Source: Juglans regia
Taxonomy: Eukaryota > Streptophyta > Magnoliopsida > Fagales > Juglandaceae
Length of the DNA: 64,000 bases
NCBI RefSeq assembly: GCF_001411555.2
Contig: NC_049903.1
Span: 34,220,145 to 34,284,144 of the forward strand
Direction of reading: 5' to 3'
The first letter of the stretch is position 1. Every line of letters starts with the position of its first letter. This document shows, in pieces, positions 1-12,919 of the stretch. Both the position numbers and the translations under genes were made by a program. The notes under the pieces were generated by a model. It was not told the DNA's origin. It searched no databases and was given only the letters and a program-made list of their open reading frames with translations.

Positions 1-343
1 GAGAAGCAGCTGGAACCTTGGAACCCGATTGGTGAGGTGAGTTAAGCAACACCTGTTGGCAATGAAAATCTTGTAAGTATTTTGGTGCTATCCTAAGTCT
101 AGTGGACCTTCGAAGGGGGGTAAGTGAAAGCTGGTCATGAGTTGTTTCAATGAAAAGGCCTGGGGAAAGAGATGGGGAATTGTTGTTTGGTGGTAAAATA
201 GAGTTGGCAGACTCATCAAGAGGAGTACCAGCAGTAGATTGAGAGGTTGGAGGAGAAAGATTAGTGGAAAAACAGCGAGCAGGGAAGTGCGAATTGAAAA
301 CAGGGGCAGGTTAAGGAAGCTGAGAAGGGATGGATGAAGCTAT

Positions 344-1177
344 TTAGAATGGGAAAATATGCTCATAGAAGACAACATCTCGTGATAGGAAAATGAAGTG
401 AGTTTGAAGATCTAAAAGTTTATATCCCTTGGTTCCAAAAAGATAACCAAGGAAAATACATTGGCTACCTTTAGGGTCAAATTTCTTCCTACCACTAGAA
501 ATGGTTGTTGCAAAACACAATGATCCAAAAACTCTCATGTGAGCATAAGTTGGTTTAGTATTAAAAAGAAACTCATATGGGGCTTTATTTGCCAAAAGTG
601 GAGTTGGAATTCTGTTAGTGATATAAGTGGCTGTTAAAACACATTCATTCCAGAATTCTAAAGGTAGAGTAACATGAAATCTTATAGCACGGGCTATATT
701 TAATGAATGTTGGTGTTTCCTCTCAACAATACCATTTTGTTGAGGGGTTTCAACACAAGTTTTGTGATAAATGATGCCCTTTTTATTAAAAATATCATTC
801 ATTTGAAATTCAACACCATTATCACTTCTTAGAACTTGAATTTTGACACCAAACTGAGATTCAACTAAGTTGTAGAAAGATTTAATACACTTTCTGATTT
901 CAACTTTAGTTCCAAGTAAATATAACCAAGTTCTTCTTGAAAAATCATCCACGATTGTTAAGAAAAATTTAGAACTATCATGAGCAATAGTAGAACTAAG
1001 GCCCCAAAAGTCACAATGTATCAACTCAAAAATCCGAGAGGGAGCATGAGAGCTGTTTGAGAATGGAAGATGATAAAGTTTAGCCAAAGGACAAATAGTG
1101 CAAGGCTTGTCATTAATATTTGAAATATGGCTTTTTACAGTAGGATCAGAGATCAATTTTAATCGAGATAAAGACAA
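344..1177 (-). pseudogene. copia A integrase domain, open for 277 codons
   Basis: This is the integrase part of the polyprotein, which would insert the cDNA copy into host DNA. Visible marks are the end of the zinc-binding region (KPCTICPLAK, near residue 25), the rve core with an acidic residue in HCDFWG, IVDDFSRRTWLYLL, the second catalytic Asp in LRSDNG, and the third, a Glu, in TPQQNGIVERKH. A GKG-like tail with IFLGY and GYKLLDL follows. There is no internal stop, unlike the gag region of the same element. The methionine that opens the frame is internal to the polyprotein and is not a true start. It is labelled pseudogene because the full polyprotein frame is broken upstream. Confidence 0.88.
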
Positions 1178-1359
1178 GTGACCAAGGCGATAATGCCAAA
1201 GATCATTACCATGTACAATATGTGTAACAAGATTAGTAATGTTAAAAACTTGAATATCTTGATAAGAATGCTATGAAAGGAAAATGGTTAAAGCTAAAGG
1301 AGGGACTGCTGTGCATAGTAAATGGTAGAGGTCATTCCTTAGCTCACCCTTCCCAATCG

Positions 1360-2140
1360 TTATCCAAGAATGCAAGTCTTGAATAAAAGTAAGCAACAAT
1401 TGTGAGAGGCAACCAATTTGGTTGTTGAAATTAGATTAAAAGAAACAGATGGTACGCATAGCACATTACTCAAAGTGATTGTGCCAGTTAATTTGATATT
1501 ACCAATATTAGTAACAGGTGCTGAGCTGCCATTTGGAAGAGTGACTGAGTATGAAACAAGTGAGGTGATGTATGTGAAAAAGGAGGTGTCATGTCTAGAA
1601 TCCAATTGGAAAATGAAATGCGTGAGTGTGAAGATAAGTAAAATGAACTACCAGACATCTTAGAAGAGGAAGGTGGAAGCAAAGAGGATGGAGAGTCGAT
1701 GCTCTAGTTTAGAGCTGTAGCAGCAATAGAAGTATCTTTAGGTTGGAGCAAAGCTATAAGTTTCTGGTACTGCAGCTTGGTTAGGCCCACCCTTTCATCA
1801 CTAGCACCATCCAAGTCAAAATTAATAGAGAGAGTAGCTTGATTAACAAGAACACCAGAGGTTTGAGGTTTGGAGTAGAACTTGTGGCCTGGGGGGTTGC
1901 CAAGCAACTTGTAGCATCGTCAACTATATGACCAGACATATTGCAATGGATACAAACAGGTACCTCAGCATTACCAAGTTTAAAACAGCTTTCCACAGAG
2001 TGGCCATTGATCTTGCAGTGGGTATAAAAAGATCTTTCTCTTTTCGAATGAGAGTTAGGCTTAGATGTGGGTTTTGAGGTGGGATAAGGTTTTATGGTTG
2101 CTAAAGCCATGGATTCAAAAGTGGAAGTGTTGGTGGTCAT
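1360..2140 (-). pseudogene. copia A zinc knuckle and protease region, frame-broken
   Basis: Near 2040-1930 the minus strand encodes a zinc-knuckle pair (HCKINGHSVESCFKLG, then CIHCNMSGH); the first Cys of the first knuckle reads Tyr. Around 1600 the string WILD marks the retroviral-type aspartic protease start, where copia elements have WILDSGA; here the following codons are altered. Further on, YSVTLPNGS, then VLCVPSVSFNLIS, is the usual join into the GAG-pre-integrase region. The parts lie in different frames, so no functional protease is encoded. Confidence 0.75.
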
Positions 2141-2155
2141 AAGATGATGACGTTC

Positions 2156-2872
2156 CTATTGTTGTATAAGGGAAAATACTTTTGTAAAAGGTGGTGAGGG
2201 GTCCAATAACATGATCTGGTTACGAACATGAGAGTAAGATTCGCGTAGCCCCATCAGGAATTGAATAACACGAGTGTGTTGGTATCTGTCCAAGAGGACT
2301 TTCATTATGCCACAATTACAAATAGGTAATGGGTTGTAGATTGACAACTCATCCCACAGAGTTTTTAATTTTCCATAGTACACACTCACGGAATCATGAT
2401 CTTGAAGAAGACCTGCAAGAGCTTTCTAGAGTTGAAAGATCCGAGGGCCATTTTGCTGGAAAAACCGATCGTGAAGATCCTTCCATATTTCCTTGGCGTC
2501 ATCCACAAACACAACACTGGATTTAATAGATGGGCTGACTGAGTTCTGAATCCATGAGACTATCATATCGTTGCAACACTCTCATGCTTCAAGTAAAGGA
2601 TCGGATGGGTCTGTCGGTTTTAGAAGAGAACTAGTGATGAACCCAAGTTTGTTTTTCGCACATAGAGCCATGTGCATTGCACGAGACCAAGTTTTGTAGT
2701 TGTCTATAGTGAGTAAATCCGAAACAAGGGTGATGGCAGGGCTGTCACCATGGTCGAGGCGGAAGGGGTTGGCTAGGTCGCTGAGATTTGAATAGCGGGT
2801 GAGGGTGCTTGTGTTAAGGTCTAAATGAGTTTTGAGAGAAGGTGGTAGGGAAGATGGTTTAGGGTTCTCCAT
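2156..2872 (-). pseudogene. copia A gag (UBN2-type), disrupted
   Basis: The gag start is at 2872, just inside the primer-binding site. The N-terminal part has LVSDLLTIDNYKTWSRAM followed by MALCAKNKLGFI, the conserved N-terminal gag block of plant copia elements. A second open part (2389-2156) has YYGKLKTLWDEL and RVIQFLMGLRESYSHVRNQI, the UBN2 gag block. Between them (about 2581-2390) the frame has stops. In an intact element this protein would form the virus-like particle. Confidence 0.8.
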
Positions 2873-2889
2873 GAATACAAGCTCTCAAT

Positions 2890-2904
2890 GGCTCTGTGAT
2901 ACCA
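2890..2904 (-). other. primer-binding site of copia A
   Basis: On the minus strand this reads TGGTATCACAGAGCC. It matches the initiator-tRNA(Met)-complementary site TGGTATCAGAGCC apart from two inserted bases, and it lies directly between the LTR and gag. Confidence 0.85.
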
Positions 2905-3147
2905 TGTAAGAAAGTAAAAACAAGAATAAAAATAGAGAGCTGGGTCAATGGAGAAGAAAACTTTTCCTCTGGTATATTATGCTCAATGTAAATTACGTAT
3001 GTGACAAAAAAATGATATATGTACAGAACGGAATCATAACCAACTAACAGAATTATCTTAGCTGTCCTATTGCGAACTGGTAATTGTAATAAAAGTAAAT
3101 GAAAAATATAGCAAAGAAATGCAACAAATGCAGAAGAATAATTAACA
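2905..3147 (-). repeat. 5' LTR of copia A
   Basis: The plus strand starts TGTAAG directly beside the primer-binding site and ends TTAACA, so on the element strand the LTR starts TGTTAA and ends CA. Length is about 243 bp. The outer edge is inferred from TG/CA because the second LTR is outside the window. Confidence 0.65.
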
Positions 3148-3904
3148 ACTAGTAGCTTGACTTGTGTCCTCTAACAACCAGTGAGAAGTAGAAGTTCGTT
3201 CACTCACCGAAGTAAGATCTTTCGAGAGGAAAAAATGATGAAGACCAACAAAAGTTAAATTATGATAAATTGTTTTAAGAGATAAAAGAATTTTCCTTAG
3301 TTTTAAGTACATGGAAAACATCATTAAGATGAAATATTAAGAGTAGAGAGTATGGGTTGTCCCCACATGTTTGACACTGATTAGATCAAGACCATTGCCA
3401 ACACATATATGATCATTGCCCGTATATTAATGTTTCGATATAATTACATTCAGATCTGCATGCTATAATGTTAGACTGTGGGTTGCTCTTAAATTAACAC
3501 AGTAGTTGTTTTTAGCTGAGTTAGTCGGAGTAGATAAATAGGGCTTAATTATGTAGGATTCCCACTAGTACGGATGATAACAGGTTAGAGCTATATGCCC
3601 CCTCTAATTTGTTGCAAACTTAATATGTAGGTCGATTTTAAATTGAAGGTGTGTGATTGAAAAACCACAACCACATCCCTACCTCCATTATATTCTTCAA
3701 AGCATCATTTGTTTGTTTGCCGTAGCCATATGAATTTAAAGATCAGTGGTTTTGAGAACAATGATTTTGTTATAGAAAGTATGACTACAATAATACTAGC
3801 CTAAGCATCCACCACAATTTGAGGAGACAAAATTAGTGACAGTACTAGCACCTGTAAGGGTTATGTGTATAAGAGAAGGAAACAATTATGTGGGAATACT
3901 GGCA
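3148..3904. other. no gene; probable remains of the 3' end of copia B
   Basis: No supportable coding region. A 60-codon open stretch on minus (3324-3142) matches nothing I can name with confidence. The 3' LTR of copia B should lie here but I could not define its edges. Confidence 0.4.
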
Positions 3905-5950
3905 TGCACCTTGGTCAAGAGAATAGATGTTTGGAAACCCATCTTGCGTAATAATGCAAAGAAGGAAACAGAACCCAGGGGTTTGGTAAGAACAATTGCA
4001 AGTTGATGAGTAGATATTACATGCAAAGTCTAAATGAGACCAGCATGGAGTTTATCACGAACGAGATTGCAATCAATTTCAATATGGTTTGTATGCTCAT
4101 GGAAGATAGGGTAGGTGGCAATGTGAAGCACAACCTTATTATCACAGAAGAGTAAAGTTGGTTGAGGGTGTGGAGTGCGAATTGAAGATCCTGGAATAAA
4201 TGTCGAATCTAGGTGAGTTCACAAACAACAGCAGCCATAGAGTGATACTATGCTTCAATAGATGGATGAAAAACTGCTTTGTTATTTTTTTGACTTCTAG
4301 GAGATGAGAGAGTCTCCTATGAAGATGATGACACAAAACCCATTGACAGAGTCTCCTATGAAGATGATGACACAAAACCCATTGACAAGTTGGTGAGTGT
4401 AAAGGTAAGAGGCCCAATTAGCATTGGCAAAGGCCTTAAGATGAAGGCTAGATGTAGCAAAGGCCTTAAGAACATGTTGGGCTGCATTGAGATAAGGTTC
4501 ACAAGGTGCTTTTAGATATTGACTAAGAGCATGCACAAAAAAAGTGAGGTCTAGACATGTAAGTGTTAAGTAGAGCAAGCAGCCTATCAAACATCTGTAA
4601 GTAAAAGGATCAGTAAGTAAAGAATCATAAGTTTTGCTAAGTTTCAAATACTACTCTATGAAAAATGACATAAGCTTGGCACCTAAAAACCAGTATCTTC
4701 TAAGATGCCCAAGTCATATTTCCTTCGGCAGAAGGAAATACCCTTTGCAGATCGAACAACTTCTATGCCAAAAAAACTTTAAATGACCAAGATCTTTTAG
4801 CTGAAACTCATTATGCAATAAGATTTTAAATGCAGAGATTTATGATTCATCATTGCTAACAATTAATGTCATCAACGTATACTAACAAAGTAATGAAAGA
4901 CTTTTCTTGAAGTGTAGTAAAAAAGAGAGTAGTGCAGAAATTTTGATTGGGTAAAACCATGCTTAAGTAGAGATGAAGAAACCTTATAGAGTCATTGCCC
5001 AGAGACTTGTTTTAATCCATGTTGTGATTTTTGTAACCTACAAACCCGAAACTCCCCTATAGTGCCAAAATCAAGGGGTAAAATCATATACACTTCCTTG
5101 GTAACCTCTCCATATAGGAAAGTATTATTACCATCCAATTGAACTAGGCATTAGTCATGAACAACAGCTAGCTAGAGAAAGTAAGCATCAAACTATGACC
5201 ATTTGGCAACAGGTGAGAATATTTCCAAATAACTTAAGCCTTCTTGTTGCATGTACCCTTAATAACTAAATGGGTTTTGTGTTGTTCAATGGCCCCATCA
5301 AATTTACACTTGATGCGATACACCCATTTACATCCTATGGCAAATTTACCAACATGCAATCCCAAAATGAGTAAAAACAAGTGAAGCAAAGTTTTTTATG
5401 AATATGTGATAATCGTGAGTAAAAAAGATGGTAAGAAATATCATAAGGTCTATCTGGACAATTGCTGTAAGAAGACTACACATGCATAAAAGAAGAGATC
5501 GCCAAATAATAATGATAGTCATGCAAATAATCACAGGATTTGTGAGTAAGAGATAACCTACATAATGGGCATATAGTTTTAGTAGAAGGTTGCGGGTCAG
5601 TAGAAGGAGGTTGTGTTTCTGTAGATATGGCACTAGCTAGGTATAGTAGTTAATGAAAAGAGTTCAGTAGAGCCAGATCAGGAATGATAAGAGGTAAAAC
5701 AACATTAGGAATTTTTGTAGGAGAAGAATGTTGATTATTTGAAAAGGAATGGGATGGGAAAATATGTTCATGAAAAAGAACATCATGCGATATAAAGGTA
5801 GCAAGAGTGTCCAAATCAAGGAGTTTATAGCCTTTAACCCTAAAAAGGATAACCAATGAAAGCACAATTTTGAGCTGGGGATCAAATTTGGAATGATAAG
5901 AAACTAAAGTTGAGGCAAAGCATAGACATCCAAATTAACACACGTAAATG
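3905..5950 (-). pseudogene. copia B: integrase end, RT and RNase H remnant
   Basis: This is a second Ty1/copia remnant on the minus strand, in the order integrase C-terminus (5865-5650, with GYKLLDL and HEHIFPS), RT start (about 5340-5230, a GCKWVYRIK block), RT middle (about 5150-4990, with EVYMILPLDFG and then HGLKQ), RNase H (4647-4142, with NANWASY and a CVIIFIGDS block) and pol end (about 4010-3905, with LTKPLGS and FQTSILLTKVHA). Many stops and frame changes make it non-functional. Its integrase tail resembles copia A but the two are separate copies. Gag and the 5' LTR are missing; the element is cut off near 5950. Confidence 0.8.
4310..4388 (-). repeat. 39-bp in-frame tandem duplication in the copia B RNase H
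   Basis: The unit starting GTCTCCTATGAAGATGATGA occurs at 4312 and again at 4351, a period of exactly 39 bp. On the minus strand it repeats 13 residues (SVNGFCVIIFIGD) twice without changing frame. Confidence 0.9.
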
Positions 5951-6506
5951 ATTATAAAAAAGGTATTTAATTAAAGAGGAGAGAAAGAAACCTCAATTTT
6001 ATTAATAAATTCTCATTTTTTTACTTTTAGGTGGAAGAATACCTTTTCTAAAAAAAAAAAAAAAAAACACTTGTGGTTACAAGAATCCAAAACCAAGCCT
6101 TTGAAACGTATAACTGATAAAATATGCTAATTACACAAAGTATAGAGTTTTAAAAAAACCTAAAGTAGTAAAATTTATGAAAAATGAAAACTAATTAGAG
6201 ATATATAATTATCGAAAGCATGTATAGTTAAACTGTTTGCTAAGATACCCACCAAGTGATTAGGCAACTGATCGAGAGGGATAGTGGCTGCAAAATTTAA
6301 TTGTTTCCATGCAAGATCGAGCACCATGTCTAGTTAAACTGTTTGCTAAGACATTTCTGGCCTTCTTTATAAATATGGACTGTATTGATTGGAAAAGAGG
6401 CATGAATCTGCATAATGCCACCCCAAAACTGAGTTTCATTGTGGAACTTCTAGTACACTATGCATGAGAAGAGAATCTGATTCAACAATAAGCTCTAACA
6501 CACTCT

Positions 6507-6727
6507 CGTTTGTTTTTTAGGAAATTTATAAATTTATCTCATCTCATCTCATCTCATTTAATAATTATAAATTTTTCAAATTCTCATACAAAATAAAATA
6601 AATAATTCAATTTTTTCAAATTTTAAAATAAAATTAATATTAAAAAAATACATTCTAATAATATTCTATTTAATTTTTTATTTTTATTTTAACTCATCTC
6701 ATCTTATCTTATCTGTAAAAACAAACG
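6507..6727. mobile_element. MITE family A, copy 1
   Basis: Terminal inverted repeat CGTTTGTTTTTTA at the left and TAAAAACAAACG at the right. Inside each end is a run of TCTCATCTCATC type; the core is AT-rich with AATAATATT repeats. The same core order recurs at least eleven more times in the window (12920, 13690, 13814, 16609, 23311, 24155, 25040, 34498, 43153, 48645, 56268, 57150). No coding capacity. Confidence 0.75.
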
Positions 6728-7089
6728 GACTGAATTCAATTCTCAATGTTGATGGTTAACAAATGTGTTCGTGCCATTTCCGATCGAGGAAGCAAAAAAA
6801 GTCAAGGATAAGAGAACTTGATTGGAATCTTAAAACCCCTCCACATCCAGCCAATTCGGGATTTGGATAGGATTTTAATATTATATAAAATTTAATTAAT
6901 TATATGGTTGAGTTAGATTTGGATATCCTAAAACTCATATCTAAACTCTAGGGTCTTAAAGTGGGTCACAGCTTTATATATCTATTTCACTTTCACTCTA
7001 AATCTAGTATTTGAATAAAAATTGTATGAGATGTAAATATTCGGTTTTGAATGTGCCTTACCTCAATTGTGGTAAACGCTTTGTATAAA

Positions 7090-7250
7090 GAAATTCTATT
7101 TTCAATCCTTACTTGAAGACCGTAAATGCATGCCTTTTATTAAATGAGACAAAACATCATTTTAGTTGGGATGTTTTTATAATTTTAAAAAATTTTAAAA
7201 ATAAAATTACTTAGACTTACATTATAATCTCTAAATAGAGATTGTACGTA
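7090..7250. mobile_element. MITE family C, copy 1
   Basis: It begins GAAATTCTATTTTCAATCC with ACTTGAAGACCGTAAATGCA and ends TCTCTAAATAGAGATTGTAC. The two ends are roughly inverted. The same ends, on the opposite strand, bound the insertion at 16736-16892. Confidence 0.55.
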
Positions 7251-7865
7251 CCATTGCTAGTATATATAATAGGAACTGCTACAGCTAACAAGTGTAATTC
7301 AAATCTATACATGTAGTAATTCAGAGTACTACAAGTTTGAATGTAGCACAAAGGAGATAAATTAGTACTACTGTTATGCTTGATCCTCATTTTTTAGCAA
7401 GAATGTTTATCTGTTGTGGAAGAGATAGACATGACCTGGTCTAATGCATGTGGAAGAGATAGACATCATGATGCATGTGTTTGATATGAGAACTGACCCA
7501 AAAGCTAAAAGAGATCGGGAGTAAAAGAAAATAAAGTGGAGAAGGCCAAAGGGGACATGACCTTTTACATGATCCTAATCGTTACTCTAAAGTAAAAGTA
7601 TATATAATATTATTATAACATATAAAATTAACTAAATCGATCGTGAGTATTAATTAATTGTCCAAACTCCGAAGTGGGAGTGTGGGACGTACTTAGACAT
7701 GATATTATACTTACTACCATTGAAGTCACCACAATTGGGTGGGTTTGGATCATTAATCCAGCCAGGAACCCGGCTGTTACTGTTGATCATTTGGCTTAAT
7801 TGTTTCCATTAATTAGTTCAAATCATTTGTTAATATATCGCAGTGAAGTAGTCTATAAATAATGG

Positions 7866-8092
7866 GATGTGCTACGTCCACCGCTCTCTGCGGGAGCTAC
7901 CGCTAGGTAAATTTTTTTATTTTTTTATTTTTTTTACATGTATATTTTAATACTTTTAAATATTTAAAAAAATAATAAAAAAAATTCACAATATTATTAA
8001 AAAATATTTTCTTAATCACTAAGTAAAAAAATTAAAAATCACAACGGTAGAATAGAGCAGTAGAAATGAGCGGTAAGAGTAGCATTTTTCAT
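7866..8092. mobile_element. MITE family B, copy 1
   Basis: The ends are related to GCTACGTCCACCGCT and AGCGGTAAGAGTAGC, and the core is a long T-rich then A-rich foldback ending in a TTAATCA-TTAAGTAAAAAAA block. Related copies: 8278-8410 (partial), 43005-43370, 44030-44205, 46632-46822, 47567-47712 and 48870-49112. Confidence 0.65.
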
Positions 8093-8277
8093 AAATAATA
8101 GTAAATAATTTATAAATAATAATAAAGTAGTATTTTAAAATATCTGATAATAGTTATGTTCTCAAATAGACTCTAATAAATATTAAAAATTGAGTTTCAA
8201 CATATTTCGATTTGTATTGGTCTTAATCAAACTTTATAACCCATGCAAACAAACGTTTTGTTCAAGGATAATAATGG

Positions 8278-8410
8278 TAAAGGCACCGCTGGCTTTTTAT
8301 GTGTTTTTCTTTTCTTTTTTATATAGGTTTTTTTAACGATTTTAAATATTTTTAAAAAATAAAAAATAAATTCACAATATTATTAAAAAAAATACTTTCT
8401 TAATCATGAA
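8278..8410. mobile_element. MITE family B, partial copy 2
   Basis: GGTAAAGGCACCGCTGGC is followed by the family B T-rich/A-rich core and a CTTAATCATGAAGTAAAAAA block; the right end is lost. Confidence 0.5.
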
Positions 8411-9949
8411 GTAAAAAAATATTAAAGAAAAATATTAGTCTTCCCATGGATCTAATAAAAAAATATTAATCATTAAAAAACACTTCATGATTAAGGAATG
8501 ACACAAGAATTTATTTGTTATATATATATATATGACCAATATTAATGATGTTTATAAATTAAAATTCCAGACATTTATTCTGATATCAGTGTGAAAGGAA
8601 TGACACAAGAATAATTATTCCAAAATTGAAACTACGAAGTATGTTAAGGATCGATGAAAGAGTAGTAAACCTGAAAATATCCTTCACAATTGTCAAAATT
8701 TGAAACTTGACTAAACTTATGACCCCAACAATGAACATATATACATAATCAAAACATCTAAAAGTAGTAGATCATGATCATCATGTTTATGAATAATCAG
8801 ATATTTATTCTTTTAGTGTGAAAGGAATGACAAGAAAATTATAAGATGCATTTTCCACAAATTAGGTTTACAACAACTTATTTAATTGTTCTTATTCCGT
8901 ATATTCAACGATAAAATGGTAAACCTGAAAATATCTTTCAAAATCTTCGAAATTGTCAATGTTCGGAAGTTGAATCCTTGACTAAATCAACCTCCCATGA
9001 CTACAAATTTACAATTCCAACGATAAATAAAATGATTATACGGCACTTACATATTTACGACTTTTTTTTTTTATCCCTAACATTGTCTTGAATGCTAGTT
9101 GTCACAATTTTCATATCTAGATAATGACAAAAATGAAAATTACATGAACGGATTCATTAATACTGGAAAAAGAAAAACTTATTACTAAAAATATGTTCAA
9201 GAGATGTGCCAGTTTCGTGGTGCATGTCCTATAAAAAAATCAATATTGTAATATTCGATTTATTTTCCTTAAAATTAAATTTATGTTCACAAAGATCGTA
9301 CATTTTCAACAAGTCAGTTACTAAGAAACAAATGCAAATGGGATCAGTGAAAACATGGGGGGATGAGGCTGAAGCTGAACCCATTAGCCCGTGTCTGATG
9401 TCTCGGGACAACGCTTTCAACGTATAAAATTAATTAAATAATCCGTGCATATAATATTCTCTGGCTGGCTACCTTTGTACTTTTGAGACCCCCACCAAAG
9501 TGGCGTCCGCATGAGCTACGTTGAATTTGGGACCCATGTTGTGTTAGATTGATACTTCAATTGGGTAGCTTTGTAATATAGAAAGGGTCACGTTTTTTTT
9601 TGGCAGTTGAGGAGGTTGAGATGATCACAACAGAGGTTGGGTCTGTCTATCTTCGTTTGCCAACATGTCTTCCACCACTATTCTAAGATAGTAACCCCCC
9701 ACGAAAGTTCGTCGTTTTGTTTAGTTGTTTCCGAAGCATATCCACCACTATCGGAGAGCCACATATTTATTTAAAATTCTCATGCATTATTGCTGTACAC
9801 GTGGCTTTACTTATTAAATCATCCCTACTTTTGAGAAGTACTTATACAACATTTTCAATCGCATGTGGATTTTTATCCAATTAATCACCTATTATCTGCG
9901 TGGAAATTTTAGCAAACAAAACAATACATTTTGGAAATGTTCGCATTAC

Positions 9950-10560
9950 ATGAAAGAGTAATGCTAGTTATTGTGAGGGATAAAATACGTCAGATTCAAG
10001 ATCAGGTTCAGTCTATTATTAGGAGATAAAATAAGAGAGAAGAAGATGAGATAAGAAGGGATAAGGAGATGAATGTATCAAAAAAAAATAAGAAAAGAAT
10101 AGACGGTTAAATACGCAAAACAGACTTCCCTCACTACTACTGAGACTTACACGGGATGATGGTCAAATAAAAGCAAGCGGCCAAACGATTCAAATGAGTC
10201 TTCTTCTTCGACTTCTGGGAGAGAACTTTAGAGAGAATATATTCTCTAGTAAGTAGATTTCTAGCTTCCATTATAAAGTGAGAAATGAGAGGTTATGAGA
10301 GACTGTAAACAAATATATTATAGTGAATTTTTCTTTCTTAAATACTCATAGACGTAGACAATATACCGAATCATAAAAATTTGTATGTTCCTTCCACTCT
10401 ATTTTCTCCATACTTGTTTTTTATTCATCGTCATGGATGTACATTTCGACATCAAACAATCGCACCAAACTATTACCGAAAGTTTCAAACAACACCATTC
10501 GAAGCTCGAATCGTCGTAACATTGAAGTACTATCAAGGTAGGAAGCACTCCATCTCTCAA
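9950..10560 (+). repeat. possible LTR-like remnant
   Basis: The run at 10310-10400 (TATAGTGAATTTTTC, then CATAGACGTAGACAATATAC, then CCGAATCATAAAAATTTGT) resembles the transcript-end part of some plant LTRs. No pair, primer site or coding part was found. It could also be an old non-coding exon. Confidence 0.25.
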
Positions 10561-12919
10561 GGCAAAACTAACTTAAGTATAGAAGGTGTTTTCTGACACT
10601 CTAGGCCACCAAACTCCCTTGATACAGATCGGACGTGGAGGCCGATGGGGTGCGAAACACGTGTTTAAGGACCCATTCAATCTTGTCTGCAATAATCCCA
10701 AAACTCTGGAATTCTTTCATAACTTCCACCATGAACGAATATGCCAATCAATGATTTTTACATTAACACATTTTTTAAGATAATCGAAGAACGGGCCTCA
10801 AATCCATGCATACATAACTTCAAAGTGATTTCATAGAACATATTTTAATATTTTTTTAAAATAAAGATTGCAAACAAATCAAGTTGTTCATAAATAGCTT
10901 AAACTCAACTTGAGTTTGATTTGATTAATTCATGAATAAAGCTTGCATATAAATTTTAGCTCGTTTATAAATTACTAGCTAATTCATATAATTAACTCAT
11001 ATAATATCGTATTTTCTATTATAGTATTATTTTTAGCTTTATAATGAGAATATTCAAAATATTCAAAAGGATTATAAAGAACCACATTTCTAGTGCAAGT
11101 TATGGCGTTACAAGTGTTTATGACTATAACTCTTGATATACATATGCATGCATACGTAGGTCTTTCCTTCCAAACAACTTTTTTTCTTAATTTTTAAAAG
11201 TTAAATTTTTACAATCTTATTTTTAGTATGATCTGTTTTCTTAAAAAAAGATTATAGTATTTCTCTCGTGGCAGTGTTACGAATGTTGCATGCTTTAGTT
11301 TAAGACTGTGTTTGGATGCTTGAATGCACTCAGATTATCTTAGTTGTGTTCAAATTTAGACATAGTCAAGCATCCAAACACGCAAAAGTGCATCAACTGA
11401 ACATAACTCATATCAATCTTTAGAGCATTAGTAGTGACCTAGCTAGCCAAAGTTTGGCCAAAACTTGACTAGAAAATTCACTTTAATAAATTTAGTTAAC
11501 CACTTTTCAACAACAATAAATAACAAACTCTTCAAATTTATCACTATTATATTAAAATACTAATTTTGGCATTTTCATTTATTATAATTCTAATTGTAAT
11601 TTGAATATTTATTCGTTATTAAAAAAATAAACATTAATTTTCTAACAATCATATTATTCCAACGGATATAATTTTCTAACTGTTTTTTTTTTACAACGAT
11701 CATATTCTTCTAACTAATATATTTTTACAATGGTCATATTCTTTCACTATAAAATATAACACCTCCTAATTATTAATTATTGGATGAATTGATGAGGAAT
11801 GCAATATATATGAAATATTTGATATAGAATGATCCACTTGAAAGAGTTTCAAGAATTTTTTTTTTTTTTTTGATTTTTTTTTTTTAAAAAGGCTAATTAA
11901 TGGATCCCATTATGAAAAAACACTCGGTCTATTTTTGAGATAACTAGCAAGATTCCACATAAGATCATTTTGAAAGGTCGTGATCTATTATTAAAAGTAA
12001 AATCAGCAATTTTTTAAGCAATGAAATTATTTGGCTAGTGAAAAAGGAAAATGTCAAATTTATTGTACATTTATTGACTATGATGTAAGAAGTTTTTAAA
12101 CAACTTAACTATAATCTGGCCAAGTTTTATTTGGCTAGGCTGTTTCACGATGGAACAAATAAACTGACAATGTGACACGTAAAATGAATTTGTCTCTCTC
12201 TCTCTCTCCCTCTCCCGTGACCATTGAAACCACTTCTTCTTCCCCAAACCTCTATTATAAGTGTTGTATAATTATTTTTAAAAAAATAAATAAATATATG
12301 ACTTACATTTTAAAAAAAAAAAGATTTTTTAATAAGAGCAAATAACATTACACTGAGAAAAAGAAAAATAGCAGGAAATAGACGAGAAAATAAGAGCAGG
12401 ACTCATCAGTGACGAGAAAAAAATGATCGGAATGTGACAAGTTTCTCAACTGACAGTTAATGCAGAATGACTCATATAGAGTGACATCGAACTCTTGCAA
12501 GACACATATCAAATGCATACACTGAAGTGACCTGCATTTAATGCATGCACTTGATGACCTAACAAGAAATGCAAAGGCTACCCAAGAGAGTTCCTACATA
12601 TACCCCGAAGGTTGCAAGTTACTATCTGTGATCACATGTGTGTTTGTTGTTGAAATCAATTTAAATCTCAAATCAGTCGTTCTTAGGATTTATTATTTTT
12701 TTAATTTTTTTTTATAAAAGAGTTTAATTTATTTTATATATTTAAATATACATTTTAACTTATTTATATTTAAATATATTTCAACGAGACTTATAAAATA
12801 CTACTATTTATAGAGTACCTAAATTATCTGAGAACATTTCAACATCCATATGTAACTTTAGTCTCTATATTTCTATAAATTACAATCCAATATGAGTGTC
12901 ATTTACTTTGTTATGCATG

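Larger units (their letters stand above)
1..3147 (-). mobile_element. Ty1/copia LTR retrotransposon A, 5' part (rest lies left of the window)
   Basis: Read on the minus strand the order is LTR (3147-2905), primer-binding site (2904-2890), gag (2872-2156), zinc-knuckle and protease region (2140-1360), integrase (1177-344), then the integrase-RT linker, which runs off the left edge. The linker at 1-343 carries the phrase RRSTRLRIAPKYLQDF, typical of Ty1/copia polyproteins just before the reverse transcriptase. Integrase before RT is the diagnostic Ty1/copia order. Gag and protease are broken by stops and frame changes while the integrase frame is intact. The outer LTR edge abuts ACTAG at 3148-3152, the candidate target duplication; its partner is outside the window. 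Confidence 0.9.

Noticed and set aside
3142..3324. 60-codon minus frame next to the copia A LTR
   Set aside because: It ends inside the LTR and I could not match it with confidence to any gag or pol block.
9206..9427. Overlapping frames on both strands
   Set aside because: No motif; codon content is no different from intergenic DNA.
10381..10783. Two overlapping open frames on plus
   Set aside because: No domain, no splice or promoter context, and possible LTR-like sequence upstream.
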